This document shows positions 23,265 to 33,809 of a stretch of DNA of 64,000 nt, piece after piece; position 1 is the first letter of the stretch, and every line of letters starts with the position of its first letter. The DNA is from Orobanche coerulescens. Taxonomy: Eukaryota; Streptophyta; Magnoliopsida; Lamiales; Orobanchaceae. The stretch lies in contig CM065814.1 of the NCBI GenBank assembly GCA_033398695.1, positions 103,480,501 through 103,544,500 of the forward strand. The letters run 5' to 3'. The notes below the pieces were generated by a model. The model did not search any database and was not told the origin of the DNA. It was given only the letters and a program-made list of their open reading frames with translations. The position numbers were made by a program, and so were the translations under genes.

Positions 23265-23854
23265 TTCTGCAAATAAAAGATTTTAGCGTATTTGGTGTTC
23301 AAGAAATTTTTGCTCTGAAAAATCTAGGGTTTCTGTAAGCGTAAAGAGTAAAGTGAAAGGTCTTCTTTCCTTATAAAGAAGATGAAAAGACGTTTGTATT
23401 AATTTATTATATATTTGAAACGGTGGTACGCCTTTTGATATTCTTTTGAATTTCAAATTTGAATCGGTGGCCCAGTTTAAAATTCGACGGTTGATTCTGA
23501 TTGGCCACCGTGGAGGTTGATTTAATAGGCGATTGACGCGTGTATTAAAATTGCCACTTGGCTTAGGAAAATATATATTTAAATGCCAGTTGTTATCCAA
23601 AATTAATATAATAATATCATAAATATGGCAGATAATAATTAAATATTCAGAGGTCAGTTTAGAAAACTTAGCTGGTCTGATTTGTTGACTGTTGACCGCT
23701 CTGCAACAGGTGAGTTGACTTCTCGCCTGGTATTCTGATCAGCTAGGTTCCTTTGTTCGTCCTTCGTCTTCTTGCTTGGATCAGCTAGGGTCTGATTCTC
23801 CAGCTGGGTCCGTCCTTCCTCTGAAATGCTTCAGCTTGCTTTAATACTAGATTC
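23265..23854 (-). other. Spacer between pol and extra ORF in copia B
   Basis: About 590 bp, AT-rich (23400-23640), without a frame of recognisable content. It could hold the leader or splice acceptor for the extra ORF, but no such site can be assigned with confidence. Confidence 0.5.
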
Positions 23855-25552
23855 CTAATCTAGTAATCCAAGATCTCTGCTCAGCTCCAGAAATCTTTCT
23901 TCTGGCAAGGGTTTAGTGAAGATTTCAGCTATCTGGTAGTCTGTGCTGACTCTTTCAACTCTAACCCTTTTGTTAAGCACATGGTCTTTGATGAAGTGGT
24001 GCTTAATATCAATGTGCTTCGTCCTTGAATGCAAAACCGGATTGTTGGTTATTGCAATAGCACTATTGTTGTCACACCAGATTGGAACTTCGTTGGCAAT
24101 GATATTATAATCCCTTAGCTGCTGTCTAATCCATAAAATTTGTGCACAACAGCTACCTGCAGCTAGGTATTCTGACTCTGTAGTGGAGATAGAGTTAGAA
24201 ACCTGCTTCTTGCTAAACCAGGATATCAGTCTGGTTCCTAGGAATTGACACGTTCCACTAGTGCTCTTCCTGTTGATTTTGCATCCTGCGAAATCCGCAT
24301 CTGAGTATCCTGACAACTCGAAGTTATCATCCTTGGGATACCATAGTCCAACATTAATTGTAGACTTAAGGTACTTTATTATCCTCTTGGCTGCATCTAG
24401 GTGTGATTGCTTCGGCTTGGACTGGAATCGTGCACAAAATCCTACGGCATAGGATATATCTGGCCTGCTTGCAGTGAGGTACAGAAGAGATCCAATGAGT
24501 CCTCTGTAGTGGGTTGAGTCCACTGATATGCCTGCCACGTCTGCATCCAGGTGAGTACTTGTGCTCATAGGAATTCTTGCGGGCTTGGCTGATTCCATTC
24601 CATATCTCTTGATAAGATCTCTGGTATACTTTGCTTGGTTGATGAAAATTCCTTTTTCCATCTGCTTAACTTGTAGTCCGAGAAAGAAGTTAAGCTTTCC
24701 CATCATACTCATCTCAAATTCTCCTTGCATGAGGTTGGAGAATTTCTCGCATAACTCTGGATTGGTTGAGCCAAATATGATGTCATCCACATATATCTGA
24801 ACTATCAATATGTGGCCTTCGTGCTCCACTCTGAATAGGGTCTTGTCCACCTTTCCTTTGCAAAAACCATTCTTCTCAAGAAACACAGACAGTGTTTCAT
24901 ACCATGCTCTTGGTGCTTGCTTCAGTCCATAGAGAGCCTTCAACAGCTTGTAGACTTTGTCTCCTTTGACAAAACCTGGGGGTTGCTCTACATAGACTTC
25001 TTCTTCTAGAATTCCATTCAGAAAAGCACTCTTTACATCCATCTGATATACTTCAAAGTCTTTGAATGCAGCATATGCGAGGAATAGTCTGATGGCCTCT
25101 AATCTTGCAACAGGTGCATAGGTTTCATCAAAATCTATTCCTTCACACTGTGCATAACCTTTTGCTACAAGTCTGGCTTTATTCCTAACAACAGCTCCAT
25201 CTTCATCACTCTTGTTTTTATACACCCATTTGGTGCCAATAACTTTCTTGTGATCAGGTCTGTCTGTTAGTTCCCAAACTTTGTTTCTTTCCATCTGCTC
25301 CAATTCCTCTTGCATGGCATTAATCCATGAATAATCTTCCAAGGCTTGTTCTGTGGTTTTAGGTTCAATTTGCGACATAAAACATGAGAACATCGCCATT
25401 CCTGCTGGTAGGGTTGACTGTCTCGTCTTAACTCCACCAGTCAACTTTCCAATTATTTGCTGGATTGGGTGATCCTTGAGCCATTTGGGGATATCGTACT
25501 CTTCTGGGTTTGTTCCCCCTGTTGGATTGCCTTGGTCGATTTTACGCATCAC
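23855..25552 (-). CDS. Copia B reverse transcriptase and RNase H
   Basis: A 565-codon open frame covering the last part of pol. In order: linker ([14 protein letters not shown]), reverse transcriptase ([57 protein letters not shown], catalytic [10 protein letters not shown]), [12 protein letters not shown], then the connection and RNase H ([80 protein letters not shown]). All visible catalytic motifs are intact, and the frame ends at a stop of normal position. It copies genomic RNA into DNA and removes the RNA strand. This is the best-preserved coding block in the window, though it is separated from a usable integrase. Confidence 0.93.
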   Translation of the reverse strand: MMRKIDQGNPTGGTNPEEYDIPKWLKDHPIQQIIGKLTGGVKTRQSTLPAGMAMFSCFMSQIEPKTTEQALEDYSWINAMQEELEQMERNKVWELTDRPDHKKVIGTKWVYKNKSDEDGAVVRNKARLVAKGYAQCEGIDFDETYAPVARLEAIRLFLAYAAFKDFEVYQMDVKSAFLNGILEEEVYVEQPPGFVKGDKVYKLLKALYGLKQAPRAWYETLSVFLEKNGFCKGKVDKTLFRVEHEGHILIVQIYVDDIIFGSTNPELCEKFSNLMQGEFEMSMMGKLNFFLGLQVKQMEKGIFINQAKYTRDLIKRYGMESAKPARIPMSTSTHLDADVAGISVDSTHYRGLIGSLLYLTASRPDISYAVGFCARFQSKPKQSHLDAAKRIIKYLKSTINVGLWYPKDDNFELSGYSDADFAGCKINRKSTSGTCQFLGTRLISWFSKKQVSNSISTTESEYLAAGSCCAQILWIRQQLRDYNIIANEVPIWCDNNSAIAITNNPVLHSRTKHIDIKHHFIKDHVLNKRVRVERVSTDYQIAEIFTKPLPEERFLELSRDLGLLD

Positions 25553-26430
25553 TGGGTTCGTGCCTGAATGGATCAGCTACCGTCTTGTCATCTGCAGGTT
25601 GGTTCTGATCTGCAGATGAGTCTTTGTCAGCTACGGCTGGGTCTTCTTCAGCGGCAACTGGATCAGATAGGTTTGGTGATCCTGTCTGATCTGCAGTTGG
25701 GTCTTCAGCAGCTGCAGTTGGGTCATCAAGCTGGTCTGCAGGTGAGTCCACCATTCCAGTATCATGAACAATAACTTCTTCAAGGGTTGCTGACTTGAGC
25801 TTGTTTTCAATTAGCTCAACTTGTTTCCTGTACTCAATGGTAGATTCATCAAAAACAACATGGGGTGTTTCCTCCACAACTAAGGTTCTTTTATTAAAAA
25901 CTCTATATGCCTTGCTTCTTTGGGAATATCCCATAAAGAGACCGTCATCAGTTTTAGCATCAAAGGCATTTAGCTATGTTTTACCGTTGTTGTGGATGAA
26001 ACACTTACAACCAAAAACATGAAAGTAAGCAACAGTAGGAGTTCTATTATTCCAAACCTCATAGGGAGTTTTGCCATGTCTCCCTACTATCATACTCTGC
26101 TGCAGGTGTGACAGTGTGTTGTGACTTGACCCGAGAACCTTTGGTAGGTCATCGCAATCATGGACCTTCTTGCTTCCTTCGAGTTACATTCCTTCTTTCA
26201 AGAACACCATTCTGGGGCGTCAAGGCCGCAGAGAGCTCATCTTGGATCCCATTCGATCGCTGTAATCGCTATCGCCTTGTTGAGAAACTCTCCTCCTCTA
26301 TCCGATCGATCTTGATTATGGAAAGGGATTTCTCATTACGGATCCTTTTCGGCACTCGAGTAACTTGGTCAAGGTTTCACTTTTCTTGTATAGGAAGATA
26401 ATCTAAGTGTACCTTGAATAATCATCTACT
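25542..26430 (-). pseudogene. Copia B integrase, degraded by many small indels
   Basis: The C-terminal part (25934-25542, MGYSQRSKAYRVFNKRTLVV, then an acidic DPTAAAEDPTADQ-rich linker) is open and overlaps the reverse transcriptase frame by 11 bases in another frame. A TAG at about 25975 breaks the join to the core. In 26080-26430 the core can be followed only by switching frame repeatedly: IVDDYSRYT, then a DRGGEFLNKAIA-like word, an NGIQ.ELSAA-like word, an NGVLERRN-like word and HGKTPYE. Several lesions look like CAG reduced to CG compared with the expected coding words, for example in the segments around DRGGEF and ATIADY. The integrase cannot be functional, so the element would depend on another copy. 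Confidence 0.8.
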
Positions 26431-26431
26431 A

Positions 26432-27137
26432 TTACAAGTGCATGCTTAGGCTCAGAGTTCTTGGCTTGATAGGACCAAATAGATCCATGTGGAGTAGATC
26501 TAAGATCCTTGTTGTGAGCGTTGTAGGCTGAACTGGCTTGAACGATGCTTTGGTCTGCTTTCCCTTCTGACATGCATCACAAAGTGCTTCCTTCTTGAAT
26601 GCTTCATTTGGAAGCCCTCTGACCAGCTTCTGAGAACTAATCTTGTTGATGGCTTTGAAGTTCAGGTGACATACTCTTTTGTGCCATGACCATCCATTCT
26701 CGCCTCGTCTTGGATAGAAAACAGGAGTTAGGTGTTCCTGTGTTCCAATCAATCATGTAGACATCTCTCCTTCTGAAACCTTGTAGCTTTACTTCTCCAG
26801 ATAAGATATCTATTACCATACACTTCAAGATGGTGAATACTACTAGGTTCTTCTCGTCACAGAATTGGCTTATGCTCAGGAGGTTGTACTTGAGTCCTTT
26901 GACATAGTGAACTTTGGATATCACAATGTTTCCTCGGTGCAGCTCTCCAAAGCCTTTTGTCTGTCCTCTAGAGCTATCTCCAAAGGTTACATCGGGACCT
27001 CTTTCTTTGATGTATTTGGACAGCATCTTCTTGTTCCCGGTCATATGCCTCGAGCATCCATAGTCTACAAACCATTCTTCACCTCCAAAATTTGAGCTTG
27101 TGGAGATGTGGTTGTAGTCCTTCCACCTTTTCTGCAA
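26432..27137 (-). pseudogene. Copia B protease and GAG-pre-integrase
   Basis: 27137-26637 encodes the protease domain: EEWFVDYGCSRHMTGNKK, where the active-site triplet expected as DSG is DYG, then GFGELHRGNIVISKVHYVKGL and YNLLSISQFCDE. The following frame (26752-26432) carries the HHCC zinc domain of integrase: WHKRVCHLNF, LCDACQKGKQTKASF and LDLLHMDLFGPI. A frameshift separates the two near 26750. The S-to-Y change next to the catalytic aspartate probably abolishes cleavage. Confidence 0.85.
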
Positions 27138-27231
27138 TTAGACAAGCAGAGATTTAGGTACCCAAATTTGTGTGGGTCCTTTGGGGTTAGCTGGTTTCCT
27201 GGAGAATTGATTTCTCCTTGGATTATAGAAA

Positions 27232-27269
<38 letters not shown>

Positions 27270-28508
27270 ACCCTCATAAGGTGTCTGTGGTCGAGGTCTG
27301 AATCTCTTGGTTGGATTGTATACCGGATATTCCTCAAAATTTTGATAGTGTGGGCCATTTCTAAATCTAGGCTGAGACCATTTATTAAATCTTTGTGGTC
27401 TCCACACTAGTTCATTTTGGTAATTAGGATAACCTTGAGGTTTCCATCTGCCCCTCCCATTATGAAATCTGTTTTTAGGGAGTCGTTGATAATAGTGGGC
27501 ATGTTGTCTGGGCTGCTGCTTTTGCCTGGGCCACTGCCTAGTCGCCTGTCTAGGTGGATGTTTGGTGTAACCTGACTGCAGCCTAGACATTTGACTTGGT
27601 TGTTGCCTGTTTTTGAATATCAGTTTATATACAGGCTCAGCAGTCGAGATAATTGTTTCTCCCTTGATAAACTTGGTTTCAGAACTAGAGGGAGTGTGAG
27701 AATCATATCCAAGGCCTGATTTGGTATATAGTGACCTTTTATAAGTACACAATTCTCTCAGAGTTGAAGACGCCTTCAGGGAGGTTATTTCCTGCGCCTG
27801 AGTCTTATTTATCTGAGCCAGCTTAGTGAACTCGGCTTTGGCATGAGCAAGTGCAGCTGATTTTTCTTTAAGTAAAGTGGTTAGTCGATCTATCTCAGCT
27901 GTATTAACATTTGCCTGGTTTTTAAAGTCAGTTGTAGTTATCTCAACCTTATTCAGATCTAGGCTGAGTTTTTCGAAATCATTTTTCAGCTGCCTATTCT
28001 CATTTTGCAGTTGAGTCTTCTCTGCTGATACAGCTTGGTGTGCAGATTTGAGTGTTTCAAAATCTTTAAATAACTGATTTACCGATTCATGTAGATCCAT
28101 ATCTTGTGACATGGTTGAGCTATTATTTGAACCGGTGGGTTTAGAAGTTACCTCTTCATCAGCTAGGTTTGCCATCAGGCAGTCATACTCCTCATCTTCA
28201 TCAGAAAAGAATCCGCTGCTTGATTCGACATGCTCCTGGTCTTCTCCGATGAGGGCCTTTCTTCTATCTTCTTTTTTGCCCACCTCCTTCTTGGTTTTGT
28301 CCTTCTTGAGCTCGAGACAATCCATTTGGATGTGTCCGATCTTGTGACAATTGTAGCATTCTACTTTCCAGCTTCCAGCCTTCTGGTTCCTTCTTAGATT
28401 CTCTTTATATTTTTTCTTATATTTGGAGTAGTTCTTTCTAAAATTGCTGAACCTTTGCATTATAAACGCCATTTCTTCCTCAAAATCTAGTGGATTTGGA
28501 GGTTTCAC
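27138..28508 (-). CDS. Copia B Gag C-terminal part with zinc knuckle
   Basis: A 456-codon frame beginning KPPNPLDFEEEMAFIMQRF. It carries a CCHC zinc knuckle (CYNCHKIGHIQMDC), an acidic stretch (SSSGFFSDEDEEYDCLMANL) and a long predicted coiled coil (FETLKSAHQAVSAEKTQL to about SLKASSTL). A basic, Q/R/N-rich tail follows, with twelve consecutive asparagines encoded by an AAT microsatellite at about 27234-27269. This is the RNA-binding end of Sirevirus Gag, whose unusual length and coiled coil are typical of the group. The upstream Gag half is offset by a one-base frameshift at about 28600. Confidence 0.85.
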
Positions 28509-28596
28509 ATCAGATAGGCTCTTGGCAGGGGACTCGGCTGCAAATGCGATTCCCTTCTCTGCAGGCTCGATTGAGGATGAACTTGGAAGCTCGAAC

Positions 28597-29229
28597 TCAT
28601 AAGCCTTCGATCACGTACGGCTCCTGGATCTTTATCTTATTCAGGTCCTTGGACTCTCTCATGGCCACGACCTTCATGCTCCATTCGGGGTTGAGAGATG
28701 TGAGAACCTTTAGTGCCATTTCCCTGTTGCCATAGGTTTTGCCCAGGGAGTTGATCTCATTAATAATCTCAGTGAACCTTGTGTCCACTTGATCTATGGA
28801 TTCACCATTCTTCATTTTAAAGTTGTCAAATTTTTGGATAGCAATTGACAGCTTATTTTCCTTGATCAGCTCCGTTCCTTCACACATTAGGGCTAATGTG
28901 TCCCAGATTTCTTTGGCATTCTTGCAGTTCTTGATCTTGACCATGGTGGATTTGTCAAGAGTCTGATATAATACATCTCTGGCCCGGTTATCAAGATTGG
29001 CCAGCTTTTTTTCTTCGGAAGTCAGCTCCGTCCTCTTCTTAGGAATCTTCTCTGGCTTCCCTGCTGCGATCTCCTCTGCTGTGTTGTCCTTCTCAAAGAT
29101 GAATGGACCGTCCTCGATGATGCACCACATGTCGTCATGAATTGAAGATAAGTGTGCCTGCATCCTTATCTTCCACATATCATACTCGTCAACTGAAAAC
29201 ACAGGGAGTCTAGAGTGCATGTGTTCCAT
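28597..29229 (-). CDS. Copia B Gag N-terminal part
   Basis: Starts at ATG 29229 (MEHMHSRLPVFSVDEYDMWK), about 60 bases after the primer site. It contains the UBN2/DUF4219 Gag core: KIRMQAHLSSI, WCIIEDGP, NCKNAKEIWDTLALMCEGT, IQKFDNFKMKNGESIDQV and VLTSLNPEW. It ends at TGA after VIEGL; shifting one base restores a frame (YEFELPSSSSIEPAEKGIAF) that leads into the zinc-knuckle part at 28508, so Gag is split by one small lesion. A second partial copy of this start lies at 17838-18099. Confidence 0.88.
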   Translation of the reverse strand: MEHMHSRLPVFSVDEYDMWKIRMQAHLSSIHDDMWCIIEDGPFIFEKDNTAEEIAAGKPEKIPKKRTELTSEEKKLANLDNRARDVLYQTLDKSTMVKIKNCKNAKEIWDTLALMCEGTELIKENKLSIAIQKFDNFKMKNGESIDQVDTRFTEIINEINSLGKTYGNREMALKVLTSLNPEWSMKVVAMRESKDLNKIKIQEPYVIEGL

Positions 29230-29290
29230 TATAAAGTGAGAGTAAAGATATATATATAATATAGATCAGTTCGTGAAATAAATGAACCAA

Positions 29291-29304
29291 CCTCTCCGAT
29301 ACCA
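29291..29304 (-). other. Primer binding site of copia B, right copy
   Basis: Minus strand TGGTATCGGAGAGG, three bases from the LTR end. The left copy (18164-18177) has the canonical TGGTATCAGAGAGG. Confidence 0.85.
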
Positions 29305-29306
29305 CT

Positions 29307-30694
29307 TGTAGGTCACAAGTCGTCCAGGTACAAGTCTAGAGGGGGGGTGAATAGACTTGTAGAAACTCTTAAACTCTTTTTCACGAAGAGTGAGTTTCAT
29401 CAGCTGAAAGGTAAACAAATGACTTGGAGTCGTTTGTTCTTTAATATATGCGGAAGTCAGCTGATGACGAATAGAAAGCAACTAATGATAAACTTATGAA
29501 TGATTGCAACAGTTAAAGTATGATGTAGTAAAGCAAGAATAACGCAGCAATTATAGTGGTCTCGCAGGTGGGGTAATCCTCTACTAATCCACTTTTCTCC
29601 AAACACTGGAGATGAATTCACTATAATTCTCAACCGTGATAAATATTACAGTGATTCAAACCACACTACAACAACTTCCAACGGTGGAAATTCGTGCCGT
29701 TGTACACACTTGGATCGCCTTGCACCTCTTGATCCTCGATCTTTGGATGCCTTCTGATCTCTTACTTCAACCGGTGAAGTACCCCGTACTCAGGATTATA
29801 GACAAGAGTTTTTGTCTTCTCCAACTAAGAGCTTCTTTAAATATGAACTCTTAGAACCGCTCTTTTCTCGATGCTATTGATTGCTTTAGATTGCTTGATT
29901 GCTTTGATCGCTTGAAAGTATGTTCGCACCGGTAGTTGCTCAGCTTCAAATCTTCGGATATATATAGGTCACGATCTCTGAGCTTTTTCCTTGTAGCCGT
30001 TGCAAATCTTTTGAACAAATCCATCCGTTGGAGGGAGACTTCTTTGTTTAATCTTTCTGAACGTTGCAAGGCTGGATTCCCATTATTTTATTTTATCTTC
30101 CGATTTGTGAAGACTTACGCATGTGAGCTCGAATCTTTTGAATATAAAACGATTAAAGTCTTCAAGGTGGGTCTGGATGATTTATTTAAATCATATCTCT
30201 TGCGGGAATCACTCCAATTTGTCTCTTTACGTTGCATGTGACTTTCCGTAATACTTGACTTTTCAACGCATGCTGACGTGGACTTAGAGTACTTGGCTGC
30301 CTTCGACTAGGCTGATATGCAGCTAACATCTCTGCAGTCAGGACCTCTCTGCATTCCTTTGTTTGTGACTTATCGATCGGTGACTTCTCCGAGGTACCTT
30401 GGGCTGATCTGGTCAAACTTCTCGATAAATTTTGTTGACGAGCTACTCTAACGGACTCGGTGATCCTCTCGATGGACTTAGCCGCACTTGGTACTTAACC
30501 GATTTTCAGCCTAACTAATTTTTGGCCTACAGAAGATACTCATTTGGTTCTTCTTTACATTTTGCCAAGTTTTATACTTAACATATTTGGCCTATGGAAG
30601 ATACTCATTTGGTTCTTCCTTACATTTTTGCCAAGTAATAAACATTTGATTTTATATTAATGACATCATCAAAATCTAACAAGTATTCCTAACA
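29307..30694 (-). repeat. Right (5') LTR of copia B
   Basis: 1388 bp, minus-strand start TGTTAGGAATACTTG at 30694, abutting the 51-bp duplication with no extra bases, as an integrase-joined end would. It aligns to 18180-19544 but with clustered small indels at 30360-30475. Confidence 0.9.
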
Positions 30695-30745
30695 GGAATA
30701 TCTCGCTGATCGCTGACGATGGTTCCGAAATATTGTTTGAAGGAT
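30695..30745 (+). repeat. Right copy of 51-bp target duplication around copia B
   Basis: Matches 17787-17837 with one mismatch. The gypsy 1 polyprotein frame continues through it ([17 protein letters not shown], then [13 protein letters not shown]), showing that this copy is joined to the authentic downstream sequence. Confidence 0.9.
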
Positions 30746-32300
30746 GGAAACCAGGAAGCTCAGGAAAGTTGATCAAGGCGATGAAAGCTGTCAAATTGTT
30801 GAAACAGGGCTGTACCGGATACTGGTGCTATGCAATGAAGAAAGAAGACGAAATTGTGAAACTTTCATCCATTGCTATTGTGAATGAATTTCCGGATGTA
30901 TTTCCTAACGAGTTACCTGGACTACCTCCGCGATGGGATGTAGAATTCACCATTGAGCTGGAACCCGGAGCTACACCAATTTCTAAAGCGCCGTATCGTA
31001 TGGCACCTACTGAGATGTATGAACTGAAAAAGCAGCTGGAGGAGTTACTGGACAAAGGCTATATCCAGCCAAGCGTTTCTCCTTGGGGAGTGCCAGTTCT
31101 TTTTGTCCGGAAGAAGGATGGATCGCTTCGACTGTGTATTGACTATCGAGAGCTGAACAAAATGACGATTAAGAACAAATATCCGTTGCCACGGATTGAT
31201 GATTTGTTTGACCAGTTACAAGGAGCAACGGTATTTTCTAAAATCGATTTGAGATCAGGATATCATCAGTTGAGGATTAAGGAATCTGATATTCCGAAAT
31301 CAGCATTCAGAACTCGCTACGGACACTATGAGTTTGTAGTGATGCTCTTTGGTCTCACTAACGCACCTGTTGTATTCATGCAATTGATGAATCGAGTGTT
31401 CATCGAATATTTGGATAAATTTGTGGTGGTGTTCATTGATGACATTCTAGTTTATTCCAAGAGCCCGGAAGAACATGCGCAGCATTTGCGGATTGTATTA
31501 GAACTTTTGAGATGCGAGCAATTGTACGCCAAACTTTCTAAGTGTGAATTCTGGCTAAAGGAAGTAATGTTCCTCGGCCATGTGGTATTAGCTAAAGGAG
31601 TCCGAGTAGATCCTCACAAGATCGAAGCAGTTATGGATTGGAAGCCTCCAAAGAACGTCAAAGAAGTCCGGAGTTTCTTAGGACTTGCTGGATATTATCG
31701 TCGGTTCGTGGAAGGATTTTCCAAAATTTCCCGCCCACTTACTCGACTCCTGCAGAAAACTCAAAAGTTTGAGTGGAACGAATTGTGCCAGAATAGCTTT
31801 GATGAATTGAAGAAGAGATTGATGACAACACCGATTTTAACACTTCTACAGGGGACTGGAGGATTCATAATTTACAGTGATGCTTCGAACCAAGGACTCA
31901 GATGCGTATTGATGCAGAATGATAAGGTGATCACTTATACGTCACGACAGCTGAAACCTTATGAAGTGAATTACCCAACGCATGATTTGGAGCTAGTGGC
32001 AGTAGTTTTTGCTTTGAAAATCTGGAGGCATTACCTGTACGGGACTCACTGTCAGATCTTTACGGATCACAAGAGTCTCAAATACATCTTCAGTTAGAAA
32101 GAGTTGAACATGCGGCAAAGAAGATGGTTAGAGCTGATTAAGGACTACGACTTGGGAATTTTGTATCATCCAGGCAAAGCAAATGTAGTGGCAGATGCAC
32201 TTAGCCGCAAGCCTATTTCTATCCATATGCTGGAGACTCTGACCTCCCAGCTCAGCATTCAATGAGAGATGATTCGAGAAGGAATTGAAGTGTGGTTACA
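30746..32300 (+). pseudogene. Gypsy 1 reverse transcriptase and RNase H
   Basis: Continues the gypsy 1 polyprotein. Motifs: [68 protein letters not shown], the catalytic [28 protein letters not shown], then the RNase H segment ([60 protein letters not shown]). TAG at 32095-32097, where a glutamine is expected ([11 protein letters not shown]), ends the first part. The frame then runs on through ADALSRK to further stops at about 32263 and 32350. Only point stops break an otherwise complete enzyme. Confidence 0.92.
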
Positions 32301-33762
32301 AAGAGTCCAAGGACAACTGTGCGTGATGGAAATAACTTCATCATTAACCTAAGAGATCAAATTTATGCAGGCAAATGATCCTTTAATGATTCGATTACGT
32401 GATGAAGTGATCAAGGGGAAGGCCCCCAGATTCGTAATTCATGATGATGGAGTTTTGAGATTTCAGAACCGACTCTGCGTTCCCGATGTCAATGTTCTGA
32501 AATAGACGATTATGAAGGAAGCTCACAGTTCGCCCTATTCTATCCACCCGGGCACCAGTAAGATGTATAAGGACTTGAAGCAGAATTTCTGGTGGGGCAA
32601 CATGAAGAAAGATGTAGTGGACTATGTTTCGAAATGCTTGACTTGTCAGCAGGTTAAGATCGAGCATCAACGACCTGCCGGAATGTTGAAGCCGCTCCCG
32701 ATTCCTGAATGGAAGTGGGAGGACATATCTATGGACTTTATCACTAGTATGCCGAGGACCAAGACACGAATGAACATGATTTGGGTGATAGTTGATCGTT
32801 TAACCAAATCAGCTCATTTTCTAGGCATTAAGGACACGTGGGGACCAGAGAGGTTGGCACGAGTATTTATTTCAGAGATAGTCCGATTGCATGGTACGCC
32901 GAAGACCATTATTTCTGACCGAGACGGTCGCTTTGTATTACATTTTTGGAAAGCAGTTCATAAGGCCTTGGGGACCGAATTGAACTTCAGCACAGCTTAT
33001 CACCCGCAGACAGATGGACAATCCGAGAGGACCATTCAAATGGTGGAAGACATGCTAAGGGCATGTGCCTTAGATTGGTCAAACGATTGGGAAGTTCATC
33101 TACCGTTGATTGAATTTACCTACAACAATAGTTTGCATGCTTCCATTAAGATGACACCGTTTGAGGCATTATACGGGAGGAGATGCAGATCACCCCTATG
33201 TTGGGACGATTCATTAGACTTGATCGGGACAGAACCGGAGTTGATCGTACAGACACGAGAGAAGATAGCCTTGATTTGCGAAAGGCTGTTGACCGCCCAG
33301 AGTCGCCAGAAATCTTACGCAGACATACGCCGTCGCCCATTGGAGTTCAGTACGGGAGATCACGTACTTTTAAAGGTTTCTCCTACTCGGGGAATCTTTC
33401 GTTTTGGAAGGAAGGGAAACTTGAGTCCGAGATATATCGGACCATTCGAGATCCTTGAGAGAGTTGGAGAGTTGACATACAGATTGGCATTGCCGCCGCC
33501 GTTGAGCCATGTTCATAACGTGTTCCACGTATCCCATTTACGGAGATACATACCGGATCCTAGTCATGTCATTGATTTCGGCGAGATTGAAGTCGCTCAG
33601 GATGGGACGTTTGAAGAAAGACCGGTCAGGATACTCGAGAGTCGAGTTAAGCAGTTGAGGAACAAACTAATCGTTTTGGTCAAAGTTCAGTGGTCACGCC
33701 ACGGAGTGGAAGAAGCCACTTGGGAAATGGAAGATAGCATGAAGTCTAGATATCCAGAGTGA
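32301..33762 (+). pseudogene. Gypsy 1 integrase with C-terminal chromodomain
   Basis: After a stop at 32503-32505 the frame is open for 417 codons. The zinc domain is present (HSSPYSIHPGTSKMYKDLK with CLTCQQVK), as are the catalytic aspartates and glutamate in WEDISMDFI, ISDRDGRF and DGQSERTIQ, the GPFEILERVG linker and VFHVSHLRRY. The end (RPVRILESRVKQLRNK, VKVQWSRHGVEEATWE) is a chromodomain, the mark of chromoviruses that can direct insertion to modified chromatin. The catalytic core appears intact, so this part would be functional if the upstream stops were absent. The purine-rich TAGTAGGAGAGTA just before 33810 is the likely polypurine tract. Confidence 0.93.
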
Positions 33763-33809
33763 TTTTCGCCTTGAGTTTCGGGACGAAACTCCTTTTTAGT
33801 AGGAGAGTA

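Larger units (their letters stand above)
17838..30694 (-). mobile_element. Copia B: Sirevirus-like Ty1/copia element with an aberrant left end
   Basis: On the minus strand the order is LTR (30694-29307), primer site, gag, protease, integrase, reverse transcriptase, RNase H, a large extra ORF, polypurine tract and LTR (19544-18180). It is then followed by a second primer site and the start of a second gag, ending at 17838. LTRs begin TGTTAGGAATACTTG and end GTGACCTACA. The extra ORF after pol and the TGTTAGGAATACTTG-type LTR are characteristic of the Sirevirus/Maximus group. It sits inside the gypsy 1 polyprotein between 51-bp duplications. The right junction is exactly an LTR end; the left junction is within gag. 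Confidence 0.92.
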
